From: Azospirillum canadense
GTDB taxonomy: Bacteria > Pseudomonadota > Alphaproteobacteria > Azospirillales > Azospirillaceae
Assembly: GCF_025961225.1 (NCBI RefSeq)
Contig: NZ_JAOQNG010000005.1
Location: 310,001 to 374,000 of the forward strand
Reading direction: 5' to 3'
DNA length: 64,000 nt
Shown: positions 33,924-42,800 of the stretch, piece after piece
Layout of the letters: each line of letters opens with the position of its first letter
How positions within the stretch are numbered: the first letter of the stretch is position 1
Notes under the pieces: model-generated
Told to the model about the DNA's origin: nothing
Databases searched by the model: none
The model's input: the letters and a program-made list of their open reading frames with translations, nothing else
Translations under genes and position numbers: made by a program

Positions 33924-34838
33924 GTGTCCACCATCGACGTCACCCGCGATAGCAAAAGCAGCACCACCGCCACCACCGCCGGCCGCGATGTCATCTACCG
34001 CACCCGTGGTCGCGGTCATGGCGAGGTGTTCCGGCTCATGAGCCCCAGCGACCTGGGTGAACAGCTCAAGCCGTTCGTGTTCCTCGACAGCTTCGGCGGC
34101 GTGATGAGCGAATTTGCCGCCGCAGGCGGCATGCACCCTCATTCCGGCATCGGCACCGTCACCGTCTTCACCCGAGGCGACGTGCATTTCGACGATCCCG
34201 AGGCGGGCTCAGGCTATATCGGCTACGGCGGCGTTGAATGGATGCGCGCTGGTGGCGGTGTCTGGCACGGCAAGGAACTGTCTTCCGGCAAGTCCGAGCG
34301 CATCCATGGCTTCCAGCTCTGGTTGGCGCTGCCGGCCGAACTGGAGCTTGCTCCGGTCGACAGCCAGTATGTCGAGGCCTCCGACATGCACCAGGTCGGC
34401 CCTGCCTACGTCATCGTCGGGACGCATGGCGGCGTCACCAGCCCGGTCAGGGCTCCGGCCGGCGTGAACTATCTCCTCGTGACGCTCGCACCCGGTCAGC
34501 GCTGGGATTACACGCCCCCTGCCGGACATACTGTCGGTTGGCTTGCCCTCTCGAAGGGCAGCCTGTCCGGTCCTGCCAACGCCTCGAACGGCGAACTGCT
34601 CATCTTCTCGGAAGATGATGGCACGATCGCCCTTCAGGGCGGCCCCGAAGGGGCGACGTTCGTCCTCGGCTCGGCCATCCCGCATCCGCACGACCTGCAC
34701 CTTGGCTACTATTCGGTCCACGCCACCGCGGAAGGGCTGGTGACGGGCGAGCGCAACATCGCGGCGCTTAAGGAGCAGCTTTTCTCGCTCGGGAATCGCC
34801 AGCGCGCGTCTGGTTCGACCCCGATCTATCGGGGCTGA
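33924..34838 (+). CDS. Pirin family protein
   Basis: 304 residues from a GTG at 33924, chosen because GAAGGAGAAAG lies just before it. The cupin metal site is visible: AAGGMHPHSGIGTVTVFTRG (two His), WMRAGGGVWHGKE and ERIHGFQLWLALP. C-terminal cupin: LAPGQRWDYTPPAGHTVGWL, GATFVLGSAIPHPHDLHLGY. Bacterial pirins act as quercetin dioxygenases or redox regulators. In clusters like this one they accompany FMN reductases and DoxX proteins under one LysR regulator. Cytoplasmic. Confidence 0.9.
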   Translation: MSTIDVTRDSKSSTTATTAGRDVIYRTRGRGHGEVFRLMSPSDLGEQLKPFVFLDSFGGVMSEFAAAGGMHPHSGIGTVTVFTRGDVHFDDPEAGSGYIGYGGVEWMRAGGGVWHGKELSSGKSERIHGFQLWLALPAELELAPVDSQYVEASDMHQVGPAYVIVGTHGGVTSPVRAPAGVNYLLVTLAPGQRWDYTPPAGHTVGWLALSKGSLSGPANASNGELLIFSEDDGTIALQGGPEGATFVLGSAIPHPHDLHLGYYSVHATAEGLVTGERNIAALKEQLFSLGNRQRASGSTPIYRG

Positions 34839-34948
34839 CCCCGACCTTGCGCCTGTAGCTAGGCTTCCCCCGTCCTAGCCACAACCGCAGCCAGGGTCCG
34901 TTTCGGTCCTGGCTGCCCCCTTCTTCCGAATGAATTTGGAGACCATAC

Positions 34949-35563
34949 ATGCCTTCCATAGGAATCATCGGCACCGGAATGATCGGCGGTGCCATCGCCC
35001 AGCGTCTCGGTGCCAAAGGTATCGCCGCGACCGTCGCTAACAGCCGCGGCCCGGCAACTCTCTCTGATCTCGTCGCCAAGGCGGGACCATCGATCACGGC
35101 GGGCACCCGCGAGGAAGCGGCCGCTAAGGACATCGTGTTCGTATCGGTGAACTGGCCCAAGCTGCAGGGCGCGCTCGCCGGGCTCGACTGGAACGGCCGT
35201 ATCCTGATCGACACCAACAACAACATGCAAAAGCCGCCGCTGCCGCCGATCGATATCGCCGGGCGCGCTTCCACATCAATCGTTCAGGAATGGGCGCCTG
35301 GAGCGCGCGTGGTGAAGGCGTTCAACCATCATTTTTTCATGAATCTGGAGAAGTCCCCCGACGCCGATGGCGGGCGGCGCGTCCTCTTCTACGCCGGCGA
35401 CGACGAGGCGGCGAAAGCCGAGGTTGCGAAGCTGATCGATCAGCTCGGCTTCTTCGGGCTCGACCTGGGCGATGTTGAACATGGCAGCCGCCTGTTCCAG
35501 TCCCCCGGCGGTCCGCTTATCGCCCATGATCTCGTGAAGATCGACAGCCCTCTACCATTCTGA
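34949..35563 (+). CDS. NADP-binding (F420-type) reductase family protein
   Basis: 204 residues. The Rossmann motif stands at the start (IGIIGTGMIGGAIAQRL), followed by VFVSVNWPKLQGALAGLDW, ILIDTNNN and ARVVKAFNHHFFMNL, the pattern of NADPH-dependent F420 reductase-like and related dehydrogenase domains. In alphaproteobacteria without F420, these proteins are annotated as NAD(P)-binding with unknown substrate. Same strand and spacing as the rest of the redox cluster. Confidence 0.85.
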   Translation: MPSIGIIGTGMIGGAIAQRLGAKGIAATVANSRGPATLSDLVAKAGPSITAGTREEAAAKDIVFVSVNWPKLQGALAGLDWNGRILIDTNNNMQKPPLPPIDIAGRASTSIVQEWAPGARVVKAFNHHFFMNLEKSPDADGGRRVLFYAGDDEAAKAEVAKLIDQLGFFGLDLGDVEHGSRLFQSPGGPLIAHDLVKIDSPLPF

Positions 35564-35736
35564 AGAAGCTCGCGCAGACGGCCAGGCCATCTTCGCGAGC
35601 TTTTGGCCTTCGGGTCGCACCCAGCGCCGGTGTGCCGTGACCGTACTGCGGCACGGCACACCCAGATCCTCCCCTCCCATGGAGGAGGAGCAGAGGCTTC
35701 GGTTCGCACACGACAACAGCATGATGGAACTACTCT

Positions 35737-36828
35737 ATGACCGATATCCATTCACCTTTTACGCTCGGGAGGATCGAGCTTCAGAACCGTTTTGTGATGG
35801 CGCCGATGACCCGTGCGCGCGCAAACGACGACGGTACGCCGGGACCGCTCGCTGCGGAATATTATGGCCAGCGCGCCAGCGTCGGCCTCATCATCACCGA
35901 AGGAACGCAGCCGTCTGACGACGGGCAGGGCTATCCCATGACCCCCGGCATATACACCGATGCCCATGTCGCCGGCTGGCGCGAGGTGAACGACTCCATT
36001 CACGCGCAGGGCGGCCATGTCTTCTATCAGCTCATGCACGCGGGGCGCATGTCGCATCCCGACAACACGCCGCATCACCGGCAGGGCGTCGCCCCCTCCG
36101 CGATCGCGCCGGGCGAACAAATCTACACGCTGGACGGCATGAAGGATATTCCCGTCCCCCGCGCTCTGACGACCGATGAGGTGGAGGCGACGGTCAAGGA
36201 CTATGCCTATGCCGCTCGGCGCGCGATCGAGTCCGGCGCCGATGGCGTCGAGATCCACGGCGTCGCCTATCTCGTTCACCAGTTCCTCGCGATCAGCTCC
36301 AACAAGCGCACCGATCGCTATGGCGGTTCGATCGAGAACCGCGCCCGCTTCGCGATCGCGGTCGCGCAGGCGATTATCGCCGAGATCGGTGCTGACCGGA
36401 CCGGCATCAGGCTCTCGCCCGGCTTTACCGGCATGGGCCTGGACGTCGGCCCGGAGGGACCGGACCTGTTCCGCTACCTTGTCGCCGAGCTGGACAAGCT
36501 CGGCCTCGCCTACATCCACATCGTCCATTACGGCGAGGACAACATCCTGCACGACTTCCGCAGGATCTGGCACCAAGCGATCATCCTCAACCGGCCTGCG
36601 CGCCCCCGCGAGGACATCGGCAAGGACATCGCTTCAGGGCTCGCCGACCTTGAGTCCTATGGTGCGCACGTGCTTGCCAATCCGGACTTCATCGAACGGG
36701 TCGTCTTGCATGCGCCGCTCAACACGGCCGACCATAGGGTCTTTTTCGGAAACCAGCCCGAGGGTGCCGCCGCAGGATATACCGACTTCCCGACGCTGAA
36801 GGCCAGCCGGAAAGGAGTTCAGGCATGA
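35737..36828 (+). CDS. Old Yellow Enzyme-type alkene reductase, unusual active site
   Basis: 363 residues: an FMN-containing TIM barrel with the OYE hallmarks LQNRFVMAPMTRARAND, LIITEGTQPSDDGQGYP, FYQLMHAGRMSHPDN and TDRYGGSIENRARF. The usual HGANGYLxxQF active-site run is HGVAYLVHQF here: one residue shorter and lacking the Asn that, with His, binds the substrate carbonyl. The enzyme may therefore have altered activity. The family reduces activated alkenes, quinones or nitro groups with NAD(P)H. Overlaps the next gene by four bases. Confidence 0.92.
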   Translation: MTDIHSPFTLGRIELQNRFVMAPMTRARANDDGTPGPLAAEYYGQRASVGLIITEGTQPSDDGQGYPMTPGIYTDAHVAGWREVNDSIHAQGGHVFYQLMHAGRMSHPDNTPHHRQGVAPSAIAPGEQIYTLDGMKDIPVPRALTTDEVEATVKDYAYAARRAIESGADGVEIHGVAYLVHQFLAISSNKRTDRYGGSIENRARFAIAVAQAIIAEIGADRTGIRLSPGFTGMGLDVGPEGPDLFRYLVAELDKLGLAYIHIVHYGEDNILHDFRRIWHQAIILNRPARPREDIGKDIASGLADLESYGAHVLANPDFIERVVLHAPLNTADHRVFFGNQPEGAAAGYTDFPTLKASRKGVQA

Positions 36829-36932
36829 TCTGGTTTCAGGCGGTGGTCCGCTTCGCCATTCATCCCGGCAAGGGCGAGGAGTTTAGGCGCATCGCCGAGG
36901 ACATGGTCCGGCTGACACGCGAGAGGAAGCAC
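36825..36932 (+). pseudogene. Antibiotic-biosynthesis-monooxygenase-type gene, truncated by transposon debris
   Basis: Starts in an ATGA overlap with the OYE gene and reads MIWFQAVVRFAIHPGKGEEF then RRIAEDMVRLTRER, the first half of a small ferredoxin-like ABM domain (normally ~95 residues). The frame then runs into the reverse complement of a transposase end (from about 36933) and becomes meaningless. It was presumably the last gene of the redox operon. Confidence 0.75.
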
Positions 36933-36939
36933 TCTTCAG

Positions 36940-37419
36940 GGTCAGATACTTGTCGTCGAGGACGGTCCGGACGATGGTCTCGGCTTCCGACAGCAGCCTG
37001 GGACCGCGCCCCGAATCGTCGCGCAGCAGGTCGCGGACCAGACGGCGCCGGCCGTATTTGCGCAGGTGGTTGCGGATCGTCTGAGGCGTCCGTTTGAGAC
37101 GGGCGGCAAGATCATTGATAGCGGCAGCACGTGCCTCGCTCTTCAGAGAGGTGCTGTCCAGAATGCGGTCGAGCTGTGTGGCCAAGCGCTCGGCCTCGGA
37201 CCAGCGTGGGTCATCGGGTGGATCGTCGGATCGCCGTCCCATACCCCAGACGCCCTCCCGCGAAAGCGTTTCGTTCAGACGCGTGCCGTCGCTCAGCAGA
37301 GCGATGCGGGCGCGTGGCACCAGCTTCTGCGGGGTGTTGCCGCTGCGGACGAGATCCTCCAGTCGACGCCGGTCGGCGGGAGCGAGTTTCAGGTCAATGG
37401 CCCAGCGAGAGACATCCAT
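36940..37419 (-). pseudogene. Transposase debris: IS630-like start joined to integrase-type N-terminus
   Basis: One open minus frame joins two parts. Residues 1-58 (RRLEDLVRSGNTPQKLVPRA, RIALLSDGTRLNETLSREGV) look like the N-terminal HTH of IS630 transposases. From MGRRSDDPPDDPRW on, it has the region ERLATQLDRILDS, AAAINDLAARLKRTPQTIRN and HLRKYGRRRLVRDLL, the N-terminal HTH of Mu/TnsB/IS481-like integrases, ending in DDKYLTL where other DNA resumes. No catalytic domain of either remains. Confidence 0.6.
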
Positions 37420-37489
37420 GCCCCTCAGCGTGCCGCCATCCCTTGTAGAACGTAATCCCCTGTTCGACTCGCTCCACTAGGTTCAACTT

Positions 37490-38194
37490 TTGCTTCGTCG
37501 ATTGCAGAGCGACTATCTGCGCACCATCCGGACACTGCGCTTCTTGGTGCGCGAGGGCATCCAGTGGCGCGAGCTGCGGGCGACGGATGGGCGTGCCTCC
37601 GGCTCCACCCTCCGTCGCCGCCTGGACGACTGGCACGCGACGGGGGTGCTGCGTCGCGTCCACGCCGTCCTGGTCCGCATGGCGCGCTCCAGCCCCGAGG
37701 CCGGAGCTTGGGACGTTGCGGTGGACAGCTGCTCGGTCCGAGCCAAGCGGGGTGGCGAGCTGACCGGCCCGAACCCGACCGACCGCGGCAAGCCGGGCAC
37801 CAAGTCCCATCTGGCCGTCGCGACAGACGGCTTGCCGTTAGCCGTCATTCCCTCGGCAGCGAACGTCCACGACACCAAGCTCTTCCCGGAACTGCTTCGT
37901 CTGGCTCAGGTCGTCTGTGCCAAAGCCGGCAAGGTTTATGCGGACGCGGGCTACGACAGCGCCGATAACCGTTGGCTCTGCCTGCGCGACGGCATCCGGC
38001 CGTACATCCGAAAGATCGGCGAGCCCCACGGCTCGGGGCTCGGGAGGGTCCGGTGCGTGGTCGAACACGGCTGCTCCTGGATCTTGGCCAACAAGAGATT
38101 GGATCGGCGGCAAGACAGGCTCGGGCGAATCGTCCTCGCCTTGCTCACCGCCGCGGCCATCTTCGTCGTCGCGCAGCGGCTCGTCGCGGCTTGA
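37490..38194 (+). mobile_element. IS5-type (IS427-like) transposase, possibly N-terminally truncated
   Basis: 234 residues from a TTG; the catalytic DDE is present: VAVDSCSVRAKRGGELTGPN (first Asp), YADAGYDSADNRWL (second Asp) and CVVEHGCSWI (Glu). The family usually has ~30 more N-terminal residues before LRTIRTLRFLVREGIQWREL. No ATG with a ribosome site was seen, so the start may be lost. A fragment of a near relative lies at 17866-18003. This copy sits against the debris at 36940-37419. Confidence 0.85.
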
Positions 38195-38255
38195 GCGGCC
38201 TGCCCCCGTGAGGCCTCGCCGTCAGTGGCCCGATCCGTCCCGAGCCCCTCGGAGC

Positions 38256-38882
38256 TCACGCGCTTGCGATCCGCCAGACCACGAGCGCCGAGAAGAAGGC
38301 CAGCCCGAGGGCGCAACCCAGGTTGATCAGCCTCCAGGTGGTCGGACCGAGATGCCGGCGCGTCCAGGCGATCAGCCCCGCGCACAGGAAGCACCACAAC
38401 AAGGACGAGGCCATGAACCCGGCCAGGAACACCGTGAAGGCTTCCCAACCGGGGCGGTCCACGCCGAGCGCCGTGATCGTGCCGCCCAGGGCCGCCCAGT
38501 AGGTGACGTTCATCGGGTTCGAAAGCGAGAGGGCCGCACCCGACACGAGCGCCGAGCGATCGAGCCGGCTACCCGCGCGCTCATCGAAGGCCGGCATGGG
38601 CCCGAGTCCGTCGGCGATGGCTTGCCAAGCCATCCAGGCGAGGAGCGCCGCGCCCGCCAAGGCGAGCGGGACCTCCACGTGGGAAAGGGTGAACAGCGCC
38701 GCGGCCCCGAGCAGCCCGAGCACGGCCCAAGTGAAGTCCCCGACCAGCGAGCCGACCTGGACCGCGAGCGCCGAACCGAACCCGCCCCGCAGGCCGCGTC
38801 GCAGGCTCTCCGCGAAGATCGAGCCTGGCGCGGCGTTGAAGGCGAGGCCGAGGACGAAGGCGGAGGCGAACAGCTCGATCAC
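38256..38882 (-). CDS. LysE family amino-acid/metabolite exporter
   Basis: 208 residues, all membrane: about six helices, opening with LFASAFVLGLAFNAAPGSIF (LysE/RhtB start motif with PGS), then SALAVQVGSLVGDFTWAVLG, ALFTLSHVEVPLALAGAALLAW, LSNPMNVTYWAALGGTIT and LINLGCALGLAFFSALVVWR. The substrate cannot be told. It lies 67 bases downstream of an AraC-type regulator on the same strand, the common regulator-exporter pair. Confidence 0.9.
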   Translation of the reverse strand: MIELFASAFVLGLAFNAAPGSIFAESLRRGLRGGFGSALAVQVGSLVGDFTWAVLGLLGAAALFTLSHVEVPLALAGAALLAWMAWQAIADGLGPMPAFDERAGSRLDRSALVSGAALSLSNPMNVTYWAALGGTITALGVDRPGWEAFTVFLAGFMASSLLWCFLCAGLIAWTRRHLGPTTWRLINLGCALGLAFFSALVVWRIASA

Positions 38883-38949
38883 GGCGGGGCTCCCTTGCGG
38901 TGGTCCGCCATGATGGATCGACGGTGCAGGTCCCGTCTTGAACGTGGTT

Positions 38950-39735
38950 TCACCCGACGCCCTTGGCCCACACCCCCGGCGGCACGCCGTACATGGCTTT
39001 GAACCTGCGCGTCAGGTGGGCTTGGTCGGCGAAGCCCAGTTCCGCTGCCACGCCGGACAGGCGCTCCCCACGCGAGACCGCCTCGCGCGCCGTCTTCAGC
39101 CGCTCCACCATCAGCCAAGCGAAGGGAGGCAGGCCACGGGACCGCGTGAAGGCGCGCACCAGTTGGACGGGCGTGAGACCCACGTCGGTCGCGAGGTCAT
39201 CCAGGCACGGCGGGGCCGCCATCTCGTCGCGCAGCCGCTCGGCCACGCGGCGTACCTCCGGCTCCGCCCGCTCCGCCCTTTCCGGCGGCTTGCTCCCAGC
39301 GGCGTCCAGGAGCTCGGCGACGAGATCGATCGCCCCCTCCAGGACCTCCGCGTCACCGACCACCCGGTCGAGAGCCCGCAGGCCGAGGGAACGTAACCGT
39401 CGGGCAAGTCCCTCGTTCCACAATATGGGCCTCTCGAACACCACCTCCGACGGCAGGCCCGCCAGCCGCACCATGGCGGACGGGTCGAGGTAGACGCTCG
39501 TGAACGACCATGACGCGTCGCCCGCACTGGAGGCTTGCACCTGCCCGGGATTGTAGAGGGTGACCTCCGCGGTCGCGGCCTCATGGGTCCGCCGGTCCAG
39601 CCAGATGCGCTCGCGCCCGGAGAAGTTCGCGCCGATGACGAACTCGTCGTGGGCGTGCTTCGCGAAGGAGCGGCCGGTGCAGTCGAGGAACGCGATCTCG
39701 AGGCCCGGGAAGGAGCGGCGTCGGAAGGTCATCAC
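38950..39735 (-). CDS. AraC family transcriptional regulator
   Basis: 261 residues. An N-terminal cupin-like effector domain (FAKHAHDEFVIGANFSGRER, VTLYNPGQVQASSA) precedes two HTH motifs: LDDLATDVGLTPVQLVRAFTRS and SGVAAELGFADQAHLTRRFK, then AMYGVPPGVWAKG (the AraC C-terminal signature). It precedes the LysE exporter and likely activates it in response to the exported amino acid or analogue. Confidence 0.92.
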   Translation of the reverse strand: MMTFRRRSFPGLEIAFLDCTGRSFAKHAHDEFVIGANFSGRERIWLDRRTHEAATAEVTLYNPGQVQASSAGDASWSFTSVYLDPSAMVRLAGLPSEVVFERPILWNEGLARRLRSLGLRALDRVVGDAEVLEGAIDLVAELLDAAGSKPPERAERAEPEVRRVAERLRDEMAAPPCLDDLATDVGLTPVQLVRAFTRSRGLPPFAWLMVERLKTAREAVSRGERLSGVAAELGFADQAHLTRRFKAMYGVPPGVWAKGVG

Positions 39736-39837
39736 GGCATTCTCACCTAAGGTGGGGGTGAAAGGCCATGGCTGACGCGCTGTCGCCCCATGATGCTCGT
39801 CATGCGAGCCCCGCGTTCTGATTTTGGAAACCGTGCC

Positions 39838-42800
39838 TTAAACTGGCCGCTCCAGCACCTCCGCCAGCAGCGATTGCCCGAGCGGCGCCGGCACATCCCC
39901 TTCCTTGCGCATGCCTTTGTTCCACGTCGCTGCAACCGTCTGCCGGTCAGCGCCCATTCGCCTCGCCATAGCCGCGACCAATTCCACCGCCGGCACCTCG
40001 CCGAAGACCGCCAGGGCCGCGACCTCTTCCCAGGTTGCAGGGGCCTGTCGCCGGGTCAGCAACCGCTGTGCCAGCCCGCGGCTGCCGACCACAATGAACG
40101 GCGCGAGCACGACCGCACCGTCGTCCAACATCCTCGGAAGATCCCGGATTGCCTCGCCGAGTGGCCGAGGCACCCGTGTCCGTTCCTCTTCCCAAGCCGC
40201 CCAGTAAGCGCCCAGTCGGTCGCGCCACCCTTCCCCTACGACCTGTCGTAGCGCCTCCACGGCCTGTTCGCCATCGATCCCCAGAGCCTCGATTATTGAC
40301 AACGCTTCGCGCCCTGTTAGCGGCACCGGTCCGCGCCCCACCCCAGGGCCGCGGCCCGCCCCCTCAGCGTCTACGCTGCCTTTATCACCGCTCGACACCG
40401 TCTCCGTGGTGTCCACCCGTGTGTGGGTCGATGCCTCAATGGCGTTGAATGATGATATCCCTGTACCGTCGACCTCGCTCGCTGCCGGCCCCACATTCTG
40501 CGCCTCGATCTCCGCCTTTGCCTCCGTCGAAGGCGCGACTTCCTCGATTCCTACCCCACCCTTTCCGGCAATCTTCCGCCGGGCCGCTCTGGCCCGGTGC
40601 GTCAGCGCTCGCACCGACGGGGTCTCCACGCCGCCACCGCGGGCCGCCTCATACGGCGCTATCGGGCGGTCACTCCTTTCCGCTGCCCCGCCGCTCACGT
40701 CGGCCGCCCCGAACAGGTAATCCAAGTCCCGTCCATCCAAGGGGCCGATGGCGCCCGCATCTCCAACGACCGCCGCCGCCAGCGAGCCCTTTCGCGCCTG
40801 CAGATCGAGGATTCGCTCCTCGACCGTGTCCGTGGCGATGAGTTTGTAGACGAAGACCGGCTTGTCCTGCCCGATGCGATAGGCGCGGTCCGTTGCCTGG
40901 CTCTCCACGGCGGGATTCCACCACGGATCGTAGTGGATGACGGTGTCCGCCGCGGTCAGGTTCAACCCACGCCCGCCGGCTTTGAGGCTGAGCAGGAACA
41001 CGGGCACCTCGCCGGCTTGGAACCGCCGCACCGGCGTCTCCCGATCCTGCGTCTTGCCCGTCAGCTCCACGTACCGCACCCCTTCCGCCGCAAGCCTCGG
41101 CTTGATCAGGTCGAGCATGGAGGTGAACTGCGAGAACAGCAGAATGCGCCGCCCTTCCGGCACCATCTCCACCACCATGTCGATCAGTGCGTCCAACTTG
41201 GCACTCTGCACGTCCGTCCGCTCCGTCGCAGCGTCCTGGCGGCCCGTGCCGCCCCCGTCCGCCGCGGCCGTGTCCGGCGTTGCCGCTGTGCCCGCCACGG
41301 CGGTGGCGGCGCCGTGATCCTGTTCAACGGCCGGCTCATCCAAAGCCGCCCGGTCATCGCCGCCCTCGCTGTCGGCCACTCCCATGCGTGCCAAGCGCGG
41401 ATCGCAGCACACCTGCCGCAACCGGAGCAGCGCATCCAGGACCGTGATCGCGCTCCGGGCCAGTCCCTTCGTCTCGACTGCGGCGCGCACCTGCTTATGG
41501 ACTGACATGCGAATGGTCTCGTAGAGGTCGCGTTGTCCCTGCCCAAGCTCGACCCGCACCGCCACCTCGGTTTTGGGCGGCAACTCTGTGGCCACCTGTT
41601 CCTTCGTCCGGCGCAGCATGTACGGCCCGATCCGGCGCTTGAGCAACGCCATCCGATGCCCGTCCTGGCGTCGCTCGATCGGACCACGGTAGAGCCGCCC
41701 GAACGCCGCCCGGTCGTCCAGAAACCCGGGCATGAGGAAAGCGAACTGGCTCCACAACTCCTCCAGATTGTTCTCCACCGGCGTTCCGGTGAGGCACACC
41801 CGATGCCGCGCCCGCAAACTCCGCATCGCTTGCGCCGCTTGGCTGTCCGGATTTTTGATCGCCTGCGCCTCGTCCAGAATGATCGCGTGCCACGCGACCG
41901 GCTTGAGGAGCGCCACCTCCCGCGCCGCAACCCCGTACGTCGTCACCACGACGTCCACGTCCTCCAGCGCCAGCCGCGGGCTTCGCAACACCCCGTGCCG
42001 CACGACGACGCGCAGGTCGGGCGTGAACCGCTTGGCCTCATCCAGCCAGTTCGGCACCAGCGAGGTCGGCACGACGACCAGGACCGGGGTCGTCAAACGC
42101 TTTTCCTGCTTCTCCACCGCCACATGCACCAGCGTTTGGATCGTCTTTCCCAACCCCATATCGTCGGCCAGCACGCCGCCCTCGCCTCGCTCGCGCAGCG
42201 CCTGAAGCCACTCCAACCCCTCACGCTGGTACCGGCGCAAGTCCCCCAGGAACGCCGCCGGCACCGCGACCGTCCGGCTCGGCCTCACCGCTCCGGTCGC
42301 GTCCCGCGCCGACTCCAGGCTTGTCGCCAGAAGCGCCGCGGCATCGCGGCTCGCCGTGTCGGTGTCGACCATGTCGGCGATGTCGACCATGGCGTCCACA
42401 AAGCGGGCCGGCACACGGACCGTGTCCCGCCGCCGCACGGCGCCGTCCAGCATGTAATCCAGCGCGGACAGCATGGCCTCGACCCGCGCGACCGGCAACG
42501 CCAGCACGTCCCCGTGCCCGGTGTCGAGCGCGATCCGCACATGGTTGTCCACGACGACCGCAGCCTCCAACCCTCCGGCCTCGATCAACGAAACGAGGAT
42601 CGGCAGCAGGGACACGTACCGCCCCCCCACCTTCACGCCGACGCCGAGATCAAACCATTCGCTCGACCCGTTGGGCATGCGCACGGTCAAATCGGCCGTG
42701 ATCACCAGGCCGCCCCGACCGCCGCGGCCGCGGCCCGACCGACCACCGCCCTGCGCTGCGACGCCCTCCGGCCCAACCGCCGCAAGCCACCACGGCTTGA

